Positions 9,543-18,226 of a stretch of DNA of 64,000 nt are shown here, one piece after another. The notes below the pieces were generated by a model. It did not search any database and was not told the DNA's origin. It saw only the letters and a program-made list of their open reading frames with translations. Position 1 is the stretch's first letter, and each line of letters opens with the position of its first letter. This DNA is from Pseudoduganella danionis. GTDB taxonomy: Bacteria > Pseudomonadota > Gammaproteobacteria > Burkholderiales > Burkholderiaceae_D. The position numbers were made by a program, and so were the translations under genes. The DNA lies in contig NZ_WNKW01000005.1 of NCBI RefSeq assembly GCF_009720775.1, positions 1 through 64,000 on the forward strand. The letters run 5' to 3'.

Positions 9543-9566
9543 GGAATGTTTATGGAGATTATGTGG
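9534..9566 (-). promoter_or_regulatory. Three 11-bp direct repeats, likely response-regulator box
   Basis: Read on the minus strand, three successive 11-mers are CCACATAATCT, CCATAAACATT and CCACAGATTAT. All start with CCA and fall exactly one helical turn apart, the pattern typical of OmpR/PhoB-type regulators. The outer two also form a 7-bp inverted repeat (ATAATCT/AGATTAT). The operon they precede encodes an OmpR-family regulator, the obvious candidate ligand. Confidence 0.55.
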
Positions 9567-9578
9567 AGACGCGCAGTA

Positions 9579-9607
9579 CCCGGCCGCCGCGCTAGCGCGG
9601 GGCCGGG
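9579..9607. terminator. Strong GC-rich hairpin between GH9 gene and efflux operon
   Basis: CCCGGC (9579-9584) pairs with GCCGGG (9602-9607) around an inner palindrome CGCGCTAGCGCG (9588-9599). It lies 12 bp beyond the stop of the minus-strand GH9 gene, so it may end that transcript before the efflux promoter. There is no T-tract on either strand, so termination is an inference. Confidence 0.4.
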
Positions 9608-9619
9608 CCGATGTAGGGG

Positions 9620-11518
9620 CTAGCGGGATGGTGAAGGCGACGCTGTGCGCGCCGGCTCATGCGATGGCTTGGGGGCTGGCGCCATGGCCGTCGCATTGAA
9701 CAGCATCCAAGCGCTATGCGGCAGCCACTGCTCCACCCAGCGCCACTGGTTTTCGTCGGGACCGGGGCTGAATTCTATGCCGGCGCCGGTGGGGCTATCC
9801 TGCGCGCCCGTGATGCCGTTGGAGATGCCGCCAACCAGCATGGTGCCGGCGCTCTCCGCATGTGGCGGGTTGCGCTGGCCGTAGCCATACAGCATGGTCA
9901 TGCCATACGGGTTGCGGCCCAGCGTCCAGTCCACCTGATTCTGGGCGAACTCGGCCAGATCCTGATGTACGCCGTAAGGACCGGCCGCATCGGCATGGCT
10001 GATGCGGCCGCCCAGCAGCGCTGCCGTGCTGAGCGAGGACAGGCGTGCGCTCTCGCCTTGCCACCAGTAGCCCGTCTCGTTCACATGCGGCATGAAGAAG
10101 CCGCGCTGCAATTCGCCGGACAGCTTGCCCTGTTCAAACGTGCGGAATATCTGGCGCGCATAGTTGTAGGGATTGGCCACCTCGCGGTTGAGCGCCAGCT
10201 GCTGCTCCAGCGCCGTGGCGATGGTCAGTTGCGCTTGCGCGCGCAAGCCCGCATCGGTTTCGATGGCCTGATAGTAGGCCAGACTGATGATGGGCAGGCC
10301 CGCTTCGACGCCATGGTAGAACGGCCGGTCGGCCTGATCGCTGGTGAAATAGCCGCCAGGCTTGAGGCGGGCGGACAGGCTGGCAGCGCGCAGCCGCGCC
10401 GCAGCGAGGTAGCGCGGCTGACGTGTGGCGTGATGCAGTTCGACAGCGGCCATCAGCGCCGTGTAGTCGTCGATGATGTTTTCCTCACCGTCGCTACAGT
10501 AGTCGCGGTTGTGCTTCTGTAAGTGGGCAAAGGCGCGCTCCGCATCGGCCAGATAGCTTGCCGCCGTGTACTGGCCATGCTGGCCCGTGTGGCGCGCCAG
10601 CAGCGCCGCCCTTGCCAGTGCGGCAATAGCCATGCCGCCGCCGGCGCGGAAAGAGGATTTGTAGTTTTTGGTGTAGACGCCGTCTATGCCTTCGAAGCCG
10701 GTCACCACACGTTCGGCATTGTCGGTGCCCCATTTGTCGAATACCGTCAGGTAGAAATAGCCTTGCCGGTCCAGTATGCGGTGCAGATAGTCGGCGCCCC
10801 AGAAGGCTTCTTCGCGTACGGCCGTTTCCAGCCCGGCCTGCCGGTACAGTTCGGGCGCCTGATCGGCCGTGCTGGCCAGCACCCAGGTGGCCAGCGAAGC
10901 TTGCTGGGGATTGAAGAAGTGGGCATACGACAGGTGCGACAGGTATTTGCCGTTATCGCCGCCCGCATCGTTCCAGCCGCCCCAGACATCGACAAAACGC
11001 TGGGTGCCGAAGATGCGTATGCGGTGATCGGCTGCACTGGTGTTGCGGCTCTTGCGGAAGTAGTCGAGCAACTGGGTGGCCGTGCGGGTGAACAGGGCGT
11101 TGTCGCTGACCGGCACGGCGGGCGTAGTGGCCAGCTGGCCATCGAGCTCGACTTCGATCTGGTAGTCGCCCGCTTCGGTATGGCGCGAGAAGTCGACGGC
11201 AAAATAGTGCAGGCCGGTGCCCCAGTCGCTAAAGGCGGGCAGGGCTTGCAACGGGCCGCTGCCGACCTGCTGCGCGTTGCGCAGTATGCGGTAGTGCCCC
11301 TGAGTGAGCGCGCTGCGTGCTTCGACCAGCGCGATCTTCGGGCCACGGCTGTCCAGCGCCACCTGATTGATCTGCACGCTGAGCGGGGCGGTGGCGCTGA
11401 TCGGCAGTATGGCGCTCGCCTCTGGCGTGCTGGCGGCGCTGGCCCGGCCGCTGGCGAATGTGCTGCCGGCGACGAGCAGGATCAGGGGGAGTAGTCGGAC
11501 TAGCGGAGTTCGTCTCAT
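9620..11518 (-). CDS. Secreted glycoside hydrolase family 9 enzyme
   Basis: The 632-residue protein has a signal peptide (1-29), an Ig-like N-terminal domain (about 45-140, beginning VQINQVALDSRGPKIALVE) as in GH9 CelD-type enzymes, and an (alpha/alpha)6 barrel. The GH9 signature DVWGGWNDAGGDNGKY is at 177-191, with paired Asp184/Asp188 as likely nucleophilic-water base residues. A C-terminal HVNETGYWWQGESARLSS segment is probably the site of the catalytic Glu. GH9 contains endoglucanases but also exo-acting beta-glucosidases and glucosaminidases. With a ROK repressor, sugar kinase and small-sugar transporter beside it, an exo-enzyme releasing monosaccharide is as likely as a cellulase. It is transcribed divergently from the ROK gene from a strong promoter. 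Confidence 0.88.
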   Translation of the reverse strand: MRRTPLVRLLPLILLVAGSTFASGRASAASTPEASAILPISATAPLSVQINQVALDSRGPKIALVEARSALTQGHYRILRNAQQVGSGPLQALPAFSDWGTGLHYFAVDFSRHTEAGDYQIEVELDGQLATTPAVPVSDNALFTRTATQLLDYFRKSRNTSAADHRIRIFGTQRFVDVWGGWNDAGGDNGKYLSHLSYAHFFNPQQASLATWVLASTADQAPELYRQAGLETAVREEAFWGADYLHRILDRQGYFYLTVFDKWGTDNAERVVTGFEGIDGVYTKNYKSSFRAGGGMAIAALARAALLARHTGQHGQYTAASYLADAERAFAHLQKHNRDYCSDGEENIIDDYTALMAAVELHHATRQPRYLAAARLRAASLSARLKPGGYFTSDQADRPFYHGVEAGLPIISLAYYQAIETDAGLRAQAQLTIATALEQQLALNREVANPYNYARQIFRTFEQGKLSGELQRGFFMPHVNETGYWWQGESARLSSLSTAALLGGRISHADAAGPYGVHQDLAEFAQNQVDWTLGRNPYGMTMLYGYGQRNPPHAESAGTMLVGGISNGITGAQDSPTGAGIEFSPGPDENQWRWVEQWLPHSAWMLFNATAMAPAPKPSHEPARTASPSPSR

Positions 11519-11556
11519 GGTGCGCCTTTTTCTGGTGGGGATGGGCTGTCCGCTGC

Positions 11557-11585
11557 ACTATACGGACAGGCCGGGGCTGCGTCAA
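11557..11585 (-). promoter_or_regulatory. Sigma-70 promoter of the GH9 gene
   Basis: On the minus strand TTGACG (11585-11580), a 17-bp spacer and TATAGT (11562-11557) match the consensus at five of six positions in each hexamer. The start would be near 11550, leaving a leader of about 30 nt before the ATG at 11518. The putative ROK site at 11591-11612 lies immediately upstream of the -35. Confidence 0.75.
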
Positions 11586-11590
11586 TCATT

Positions 11591-11612
11591 ACAAACATTG
11601 ATTGTATTTATT
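11591..11612 (+). promoter_or_regulatory. Candidate ROK repressor site A
   Basis: This AT-rich 22-bp segment lies in the intergenic space between the divergent GH9 and ROK genes. It matches the segment at 12941-12962 in front of the sugar kinase at 17 of 22 positions without gaps: ACA, two differing bases, CA, then a shared core containing TATTTATT. ROK repressors of the NagC/Mlc type bind similar AT-rich sites. The link to this ROK protein is inferred from location. Confidence 0.45.
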
Positions 11613-11686
11613 ATTGAGCGACTAGCAGTCCGTCATCCGCGCTTGCTTGCGGTATCATTTACGCTTTACTGTCTGAATGCTCTTTC

Positions 11687-12934
11687 ATGAAAATCACAGC
11701 TCGCGGCACGAATCAACAATCGAGCGCACCTTATAACCGGCGCGTCGTACTCGACCTCATACGCCAGCAAGGCGCGATGTCCCGCAAGGAAATCGTCGAT
11801 AGCGTGTCGCTCAGCCCCCAGACCGTGACCAACATTACCAATGATCTGGAGGCCATAGGCCTGATCGTTTCGCGCCGCCAGAAAGCCGATAAGGCACGTG
11901 GCCAGCCGCCGATAGAATTTGCCCTCAATCCGGCTGCGGGCGGCGCCATCGGCATCAGTCTGGAAAACGGCAAGGCTTCGGCCGCACTGGTCAGTCTGGT
12001 GGGCGAGGTGCAGGAGCGCCGCCACGTCGAGGTCGATACGTCCGATCCCCAGCGCGTGCTGCTGGCCATGCTCGATCTGGTACGCGAGCTGCGGCGCGGG
12101 GCGCAGGGGCGGATCTGGGGCGTGGGCGTGGCGCTGCCGGGGCCGCTGGTGACGACCGAAGTCAGTTTCATCGGCCCCACCTCGCTGGAAGGCTGGGGCA
12201 ATCTGGCCGTGCTGGACGATTTGCGCCATGCAACGGGCCTGCCCGTGTTCTACAGCGTCGACAGCGTGGCCGGCGCGCTGGGCGAAAACCTGTTCGGCGT
12301 GGCCAAATCCATCGATAACTTCTTCTATCTGCATATGGGCATGGGGCTGGGCGGGGTGCTGGTCGATGGCCGTTCGGCCTATCGCGGCGCCAGCGGCAAT
12401 GCTACGGAAATCGGCCACATTCCCGTGGTCAAGGACGGGCGCGCCTGCTATTGCGGCAATAGCGGCTGTCTGGAGCGCTATGTCTCGCTGTTTTCGCTGG
12501 CCGAGGCGCTCGGTGTGGAGAGCAGCAAGATCCACGACAGCCCCATCGAGCAATGGATAGAGCAGGGTGGCCAGCCCGCGTTCACAGCATGGTGCGAGTC
12601 CGCTGCCGCCTGTCTGCGCGATGCCATCTGCACCATCGAAAACATGCTGGACCCTCATACCATCGTGATCGGCGGTTCGGCGCCGAAGGCGCTGGTGGCC
12701 CATCTGGTCGAGCTGGCGCAGCCGCTGCACCGTTCCGTGCGGGGCGGCGTGCCGGGTGCGGCCCAGCGCATCATGCTGTCCGAGCGCGAGCAGGATAGTT
12801 CGATTTTAGGTGCGGCCGTGTTGCCTTTGTACGACATGTTATTGCCCCGTCTGGACGTGCTGCAATCGGAGCCGCGCAGCGAGCTGGACGCAGCAGAACT
12901 GCTGGGGCAACAGCGCCGGACAGGGAGTGTCTGA
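11687..12934 (+). CDS. ROK-family transcriptional repressor
   Basis: The 415-residue protein has an N-terminal winged helix (about 17-75: RRVVLDLIRQQGAMSRKEIVDSVSLSPQTVTNITNDLE) fused to a ROK sugar-kinase-like domain. The ROK zinc motif is present (GHIPVV then CYCGNSGCLE). Such proteins bind a sugar or sugar phosphate and release DNA. It is divergent from the GH9 gene and upstream of the kinase, transporter and TonB receptor, so it most likely controls the whole locus. A weak promoter (TATCAT at 11653-11658) precedes it. Ligand is not predictable beyond a hexose or amino-sugar type. Confidence 0.92.
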   Translation: MKITARGTNQQSSAPYNRRVVLDLIRQQGAMSRKEIVDSVSLSPQTVTNITNDLEAIGLIVSRRQKADKARGQPPIEFALNPAAGGAIGISLENGKASAALVSLVGEVQERRHVEVDTSDPQRVLLAMLDLVRELRRGAQGRIWGVGVALPGPLVTTEVSFIGPTSLEGWGNLAVLDDLRHATGLPVFYSVDSVAGALGENLFGVAKSIDNFFYLHMGMGLGGVLVDGRSAYRGASGNATEIGHIPVVKDGRACYCGNSGCLERYVSLFSLAEALGVESSKIHDSPIEQWIEQGGQPAFTAWCESAAACLRDAICTIENMLDPHTIVIGGSAPKALVAHLVELAQPLHRSVRGGVPGAAQRIMLSEREQDSSILGAAVLPLYDMLLPRLDVLQSEPRSELDAAELLGQQRRTGSV

Positions 12935-12940
12935 TTAAAT

Positions 12941-12962
12941 ACATCCAATGGTTTTATTTATT
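12941..12962 (+). promoter_or_regulatory. Candidate ROK repressor site B
   Basis: This segment is the partner of site A at 11591-11612 (17 of 22 identical positions). It lies just after the ROK stop codon and runs into the -35 hexamer of the kinase promoter (12961-12966), where a bound repressor would block RNA polymerase. Confidence 0.45.
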
Positions 12963-12989
12963 GACACTGGAATAATCGTGTTCTACAGT
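12961..12989 (+). promoter_or_regulatory. Sigma-70 promoter of the sugar-kinase operon
   Basis: A consensus -35 TTGACA (12961-12966), a 17-bp spacer and TACAGT (12984-12989; four of six) are present. Only seven bases separate the -10 from the ATG at 12997, so the transcript would be leaderless or nearly so. Confidence 0.6.
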
Positions 12990-12996
12990 TGGGGGC

Positions 12997-13962
12997 ATGA
13001 ACACACCTCATCCCCCTTTAACCATTATTGGTGACCTCGGCGTTGATCTCGTCATGGGGTCTATCGACGGCTGGCCCCAGATAGGCACGGAAGTGCTGCT
13101 GCCGCGCAGCGAGTTGCGTGCCGGCGGTTCGGCAGCCAACACGGCGCTGGCCTTGCGCCATCTGGGCTTGCCGGCCCATCTGATCTCGGCCATCGGCAAC
13201 GACGAACTGGGCCGCCTGCTGCAAGCCCAGTTCCACGGCGTGCGTACCGATCTGCAAATCTGCGACCGGCCCAGCACGGTGTCGGTGGGACTGATGCACG
13301 CCTGCGGCGAGCGCAATTTCTTTACCACCCACGGCCATCTGGAAGAGCTGTCCTGCGAATATGTGCTGGCCCACCTGCCGCCCGCCAGCAGCCAGGGCGC
13401 CATCGTCCTGCTGACGGGCGTCTTCCTGTTGCCGCGCTTGCGCGCTGCCTACCTCCGTTTGCTGCAAGCCATCCGTGGCCTGGGCTATCAGGTAGCGCTT
13501 GATACGGGCTGGCCGTCCGACCAGTGGAACGACACCAATCTGGCGCTGGTGGCCAGCTGGCTGCCGCTGTGCGATCACTTGCTGATCAACGAGCTGGAGG
13601 CGCTCAGCATTACCGGCGCGGCTGATCTGGACACGGCGCTGGCACGGCTGGCGCTGGCGAGCCAGCCGGAGGCCAGCATCATCGTCAAGACGGGCGCGCA
13701 AGGCGTTACCGGCCTGCAGGCCGGCCAGCGCATCGACCATCGCTCGGCCCGCGCGGAAATCTTCGACACCATAGGTGCAGGCGATTCCTTCAATGCCGGC
13801 TATCTGGCCATGCGGCTGCGCGGCGGCAGTCTGGCACAGGCGCTGGCGGCAGGCTGTCAGGCAGCCGTAGCGATTCTGCAGCGCTTCCCGCGCAGCGCCA
13901 TCGTCCCCGGCGAACTGGCCGGCTGTCTGCAGCAGGATGGCTGGACGGCGGAGGCAGCATGA
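12997..13962 (+). CDS. PfkB-family carbohydrate kinase
   Basis: The 321-residue ribokinase-fold enzyme opens with the PfkB strand TIIGDLGVDLVMG, has the first signature GGSAANTALALRHLG (about 45-60) and the second signature with the catalytic Asp in DTIGAGDSFNAGY (about 257-269). It would phosphorylate a sugar taken up by the adjacent MFS protein, using ATP in the cytoplasm. The exact sugar is unclear; fructose, ribose and glucosamine-type substrates all occur in the family. Its stop overlaps the transporter start (ATGA), so the two are translationally coupled. Confidence 0.92.
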   Translation: MNTPHPPLTIIGDLGVDLVMGSIDGWPQIGTEVLLPRSELRAGGSAANTALALRHLGLPAHLISAIGNDELGRLLQAQFHGVRTDLQICDRPSTVSVGLMHACGERNFFTTHGHLEELSCEYVLAHLPPASSQGAIVLLTGVFLLPRLRAAYLRLLQAIRGLGYQVALDTGWPSDQWNDTNLALVASWLPLCDHLLINELEALSITGAADLDTALARLALASQPEASIIVKTGAQGVTGLQAGQRIDHRSARAEIFDTIGAGDSFNAGYLAMRLRGGSLAQALAAGCQAAVAILQRFPRSAIVPGELAGCLQQDGWTAEAA

Positions 13963-15182
13963 GCCAGCGTGCCCTGATCATGGCTTACATCATGCTGATC
14001 TGGTTCGTGATTTCCTTTGTCACCAACCTGATCGGGCCGCTGATGCCCATCATGATAGAAGAGTTCCATCTGAGCCTGTCCATGGCGGGCTTTCTGCCAT
14101 TCTCCTTCTTCCTCGCCTATGGCCTGATTTCCATTCCGGGCGGCCTGCTGGTGGAACGCAAGGGCGGGCGCAGCACGCTGAGGCTGGCTTTTCTGCTCAA
14201 TCTGGCGGGCGCACTGGCGATTGCCATCCAGCCGCGTTATGCCGCCGTGATAGGCGGGCTGTTCACCATCGGGCTGGGCATGGCGCTGCTGCAGGTAGTG
14301 GTCAACCCCTTGTTGCGCACTGTCGGTGGCGAAGCCCAGTTTGCGTTCTATTCCGTGATGGCGCAGCTGATCTTCGGGCTGGCTTCCTTTCTCAGTCCGC
14401 TCGTGTTCAGCCGCATGATGGCGCAGGCCGGCACGGGTGGTGCGCCTGCGACGGCCGGTGTGTGGGTAGGCTTCTACTGGGCGTTCAGCGTGCTGTTCGT
14501 GCTGCTGCTGGTGGCCAACCAGCTGCTGCCGCTGCCCACGCTGGCACTCAAGGACGATGAAAAGACCAGCGGCTGGCAGGCCTACCGGGTGCTGCTGGCG
14601 CGGCGCGATGTGTGGCTATTCTTCGTCGGGCTGGTGGCCTATGTGGGCAGCGAGCAGACGCTGGCCAATTGGATGTCGCAATTCCTCAGTACCTACCACC
14701 ACCTGTCGCCCAGCGGCGCCGGTGCCGATGCGGTGGCGCGCTTCTGGGGGCTGATGGCGCTGGGCTGCCTGACGGGGCTTGGGCTGCTCAAGCTGCTGGA
14801 CTCACGCCGTGTGCTGGCACTGTTTTCCTTGCTGGCACTGGGTTGCGTGGCGCTGGCGCTGTTCGGATCGGCAGCGCAGGCCGTGCTGGCCTTCCCCGCA
14901 GCAGGCTTCTGCCTGTCGGTGATGTTCTCGATTATTTTTTCGCTGGCACTCAATTCCGTGCCGGCCCATCACGGTGCGCTGTCCGGCATCTTGTGTACCG
15001 GCATCCTCGGCGGCGCGCTGCTGCCGCTGCTGGTGGGCTTTCTGGGGGATCGCATCGGGCTGCGCCTGGCGATGACCCTGCTGTTCCTGACCCTGAGCTT
15101 CATTCTGGCCATCGCTGGCTGGGCTCGTCCGCTGGTCCGTAATCACACGCTCCCCATTGCGCAGCTGTTTGGGCAGCAGTAA
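13959..15182 (+). CDS. Sugar MFS transporter (FucP/GlcP-like)
   Basis: The 407-residue protein has about 12 predicted TM helices. The N-terminal half carries FHS-family features: IMIEEFHLSLSMAGFLPFSFFLAYGLISIPGG, and GLGMALLQVVVNPLLR, which resembles the LLQVAxNP segment of fucose/glucose/GlcNAc symporters. It is likely an inner-membrane proton/sugar symporter supplying the upstream kinase. It overlaps that kinase by four bases. Confidence 0.88.
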   Translation: MSQRALIMAYIMLIWFVISFVTNLIGPLMPIMIEEFHLSLSMAGFLPFSFFLAYGLISIPGGLLVERKGGRSTLRLAFLLNLAGALAIAIQPRYAAVIGGLFTIGLGMALLQVVVNPLLRTVGGEAQFAFYSVMAQLIFGLASFLSPLVFSRMMAQAGTGGAPATAGVWVGFYWAFSVLFVLLLVANQLLPLPTLALKDDEKTSGWQAYRVLLARRDVWLFFVGLVAYVGSEQTLANWMSQFLSTYHHLSPSGAGADAVARFWGLMALGCLTGLGLLKLLDSRRVLALFSLLALGCVALALFGSAAQAVLAFPAAGFCLSVMFSIIFSLALNSVPAHHGALSGILCTGILGGALLPLLVGFLGDRIGLRLAMTLLFLTLSFILAIAGWARPLVRNHTLPIAQLFGQQ

Positions 15183-15229
15183 GTCCCGCCGTTCGGGGCT
15201 CCACCATTGACAACAAGATTGGAGATAAA

Positions 15230-17944
15230 ATGAAACAACTCACTCGTAGCCCGCTCGCGCTCGCCGTGGCCATGGCGCTGGGCCAGTATTGCTGCGGCGC
15301 GTTGGCGCAGCAGCCGAATGCCGGCAGTGTTGCCGTGCTTGCTGCTACAGCCGAAGCGGAAGTGGAACAGGTGGTGGTGACCGGCGTGCGCTCCTCGCGT
15401 GAAAAGTCGCTGGTGCGCAAACGCGGTGCCGATTCAGTGATGGATGTGGTGTCGGCCGAAGACATCGGCAAGCTGCCGGACAAGAACGTGGCCGATGCCG
15501 TGCAGCGTGTAGCGGGCGTAAATATCAGTTCAGGCTCGGGCGGGCAAGGCGGCTTTTCGGAAAACGACCGCGTCAGCATACGCGGCACCAATCCCAGCCT
15601 GACCCAGACTACCGTGAATGGCCATAGCATTGCTACTGGCGACTGGTATGTGGGCGACCAGACGGGCACGGTGGGACGCAGCGTCAGCTTTACGCTGCTG
15701 CCGTCGGAAATCGTCGGCTCGGTCGAAGTGCTGAAGAGTGCGCAGGCCGATATCACGGAAGGCGGCACGACCGGCAATGTCAACATCGTCACGCGCAAGC
15801 CGCTGGACTTCAAGCAGTTGCTGACGCTGGAAGCGACGGCGCAGGCCATGTATGCGGACTTGCCGCGCAAAACTTCGCCTCAGGTCAATGCGCTGCTGAA
15901 CTGGCGTAACGAGGACAAGACGCTGGGCGTGCTGGCACAAGTGTTTTCCGAGTCGCGCAAGGAGCGTCGCGATGGTCAGGAACTGTTCCTGCTGGGGCAG
16001 GGCACGATTACCCATCCCGATGTGATTGCCGCCCATCCTGATCTGAAAGATGTGCTGTATCCCTCACAGATCGGTTCGGCCCTGTTCACCCAGCAGAGCA
16101 AACGTCAGGGCGGCCTGCTCGATGTGCAGGTCAAACCGATGAAGACGCTGACGCTGGAAGCCAACGCCTTCTATTCGCACTTCCAGGGCACCAACTACGA
16201 CACCAATTATCTGGCCAATCCTACCGATCTGCTGGAAAAAGGCATAGCCCCGACCAGCTACACGGTGCGCAATAACACGCTGGTGGCCGCGACTTTCCCT
16301 GTCACCCATTTCGATCCCAGCGGCGCATCGCCGGGCGGCGAGCAGCCTTTCCCTGGCTTGCGCGATGTGATCTACCGCCCCAAGGCCGCTTCGATGACGT
16401 CCTATCTGGACCTGTCGGCCAAGTACCGCCCGACCGACCGCCTGCAGATTACCGGCATGCTGGGCTATACGCGCGGTCTGGGCGAAACACCGCACGACTA
16501 TGGCTATGAAGCGTATCTGACCAACTCCGCCATGTCCTACCAGATGCACGGCACTTCCGGGCCAGCTAGCGTGTCCTTCCCCGGAGTGGATACGGCCAAC
16601 TTCAACAATCCGGCCAACGTGACCAACGGCGGCAGCTGGTCTAGTAGCGCCAAGGTGACGGATCAGGAGCGCTATGCCCAGATCGACGCGCTGGCCGATA
16701 CGGACTGGGGCCATCTGGAAAGCGTCAAGTTCGGTGTGCGCTTTGCAGCCCACAAGCGGGTGGCCGATGGGCACAACTTCGGCTGCTCGACCGATAGCGA
16801 GGCGGCCTGCCTGGGCAACCCCGGCGTGACGCTGCCGCTGCCGCAATGGAATGGCGAAACCACGCCCGGTAATTACGGCAGCAGTCTGGGGGGCGGCAGC
16901 GGTTTCCTGTCCCATGTCTGGACGCTGGACCCGGCCAAGGTGGCGCTCTGGCACAGCCTGTATAACAATGTCGATCAGGGCCCTAACTATCAAGGTAATT
17001 TCGCCATCGAAGAAAAAGTCAGCGCGGCCTATGCCATGGCCAATCTAGTCGGCGATGGCTGGCGCGGTAATGTGGGCCTGCGTGTGGCCGGCACCCGTCA
17101 GCGCAGCCTAGGCTATAACTTCGATGCGGACAACCATGCGGTGGCCGAGACGGTAAGCCACAACTACGTCGACGTGCTGCCGAGTGCCAATCTGCGCTTT
17201 GATGTGAGCAAGGATCTGGTGGCCCGCGTGGCAGCATCGAAGACCATGTCGCGCCCCGACTATTCGGCGCTGACGCCTGCTGTCACACTGAACAACATCA
17301 ATGCGACCGGCACGGGCGGCAATACCGATCTGAAGCCTGTCCGTTCCTATAATGCCGATGCCACGCTGGAATGGTATTACGCGCCGCAGTCGGTGCTTTC
17401 GGCGGCAGCCTTCTACATGGATATGCCGTCCTACATTGCCTTTGGCTACAGCAAGCGGCGCTACCTGAATACCGCGATTAACCAGTTTGACGATTTCATC
17501 ATCACTACGCCGTTGAATGTGGCGGCAAAAAACAAGGGCTTAGAGCTGGCCTGGCAGCAGCCGCTATGGCAGGACTTTGGCGCCGCCATCAACTACACCT
17601 ACGCCCATGGCCGCACGGCAGACGGCGCCTCGCTGGTCGGTTCCTCTGCCAATACCTATAACGCCGAGGTGTATTACGAGAAGGCAGGCTTCAGCACGCG
17701 GCTGGCCTATTCCTACCGTTCCGCCTATCTGGTCGGGTTGGCCAATGTGGCGCCGCAGTATGCGGCCGGCATGGGGACGCTGGCTATTTCCGTCAACTAC
17801 AAGCTCAACGATCACGTCACGTTCACGCTCGATGCGCTGAACCTGAACAATCCGACGCTCAAGTACTACTCCACGGCTGACCGTCCGCAGGCCTTTTATT
17901 CAAATGGGCGCCAGCTGTTCTTCGGGGTGAAAATCGCCAGGTAA
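15230..17944 (+). CDS. TonB-dependent outer-membrane receptor, probably for oligosaccharide
   Basis: The 904-residue protein has a signal peptide (cut after ALAQ, about residue 26), a TonB-box-like EQVVVTGVRSS, a plug domain (DSVMDVVSAEDIGKLPDKNVADAVQRVAGV, then GTTGNVNIVTRKPLDF) and a 22-strand barrel ending in an aromatic-rich FFGVKIAR strand. The DIGKLPDKNVADA wording is typical of the Xanthomonas/Caulobacter-type receptors often linked to glycans. Its position after a sugar kinase and transporter supports glycan import across the outer membrane. GGAG lies six bases before the ATG. Confidence 0.9.
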   Translation: MKQLTRSPLALAVAMALGQYCCGALAQQPNAGSVAVLAATAEAEVEQVVVTGVRSSREKSLVRKRGADSVMDVVSAEDIGKLPDKNVADAVQRVAGVNISSGSGGQGGFSENDRVSIRGTNPSLTQTTVNGHSIATGDWYVGDQTGTVGRSVSFTLLPSEIVGSVEVLKSAQADITEGGTTGNVNIVTRKPLDFKQLLTLEATAQAMYADLPRKTSPQVNALLNWRNEDKTLGVLAQVFSESRKERRDGQELFLLGQGTITHPDVIAAHPDLKDVLYPSQIGSALFTQQSKRQGGLLDVQVKPMKTLTLEANAFYSHFQGTNYDTNYLANPTDLLEKGIAPTSYTVRNNTLVAATFPVTHFDPSGASPGGEQPFPGLRDVIYRPKAASMTSYLDLSAKYRPTDRLQITGMLGYTRGLGETPHDYGYEAYLTNSAMSYQMHGTSGPASVSFPGVDTANFNNPANVTNGGSWSSSAKVTDQERYAQIDALADTDWGHLESVKFGVRFAAHKRVADGHNFGCSTDSEAACLGNPGVTLPLPQWNGETTPGNYGSSLGGGSGFLSHVWTLDPAKVALWHSLYNNVDQGPNYQGNFAIEEKVSAAYAMANLVGDGWRGNVGLRVAGTRQRSLGYNFDADNHAVAETVSHNYVDVLPSANLRFDVSKDLVARVAASKTMSRPDYSALTPAVTLNNINATGTGGNTDLKPVRSYNADATLEWYYAPQSVLSAAAFYMDMPSYIAFGYSKRRYLNTAINQFDDFIITTPLNVAAKNKGLELAWQQPLWQDFGAAINYTYAHGRTADGASLVGSSANTYNAEVYYEKAGFSTRLAYSYRSAYLVGLANVAPQYAAGMGTLAISVNYKLNDHVTFTLDALNLNNPTLKYYSTADRPQAFYSNGRQLFFGVKIAR

Positions 17945-18226
17945 GGCGCGCGTGCGGGAGATGGCGTGCCGCCGCCGCGGCACGGTTGCCGCATGGCTAG
18001 GCTATTCGTGTGCGGAATATATGGAAGATCAAGTTGCCTGACGTCCACACAAGCAAACCGGCCGGGCGTCGCTAACGCTACACACCGGGCTGTGCCGCTG
18101 CTACGCCCCGTGTGCGCGCTATGTCTGTTGCGGTAGAGCTAGTATGCTAGGTCAGACCCTGGCATGAGATTGGCTTTTCATATGCTATGCGCCACACTGG
18201 CAGCAAGTACAACGGTGGGTATAGGT
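17945..18226 (+). other. Intergenic region with a GC hairpin
   Basis: A perfect 8-bp stem CGTGCCGC/GCGGCACG with a 4-nt loop lies at 17965-17984, just after the receptor stop. It has no T-tract and may be a weak terminator. The rest has no gene I can support; an in-frame extension to 18164 exists but lacks a Shine-Dalgarno sequence. Confidence 0.4.
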
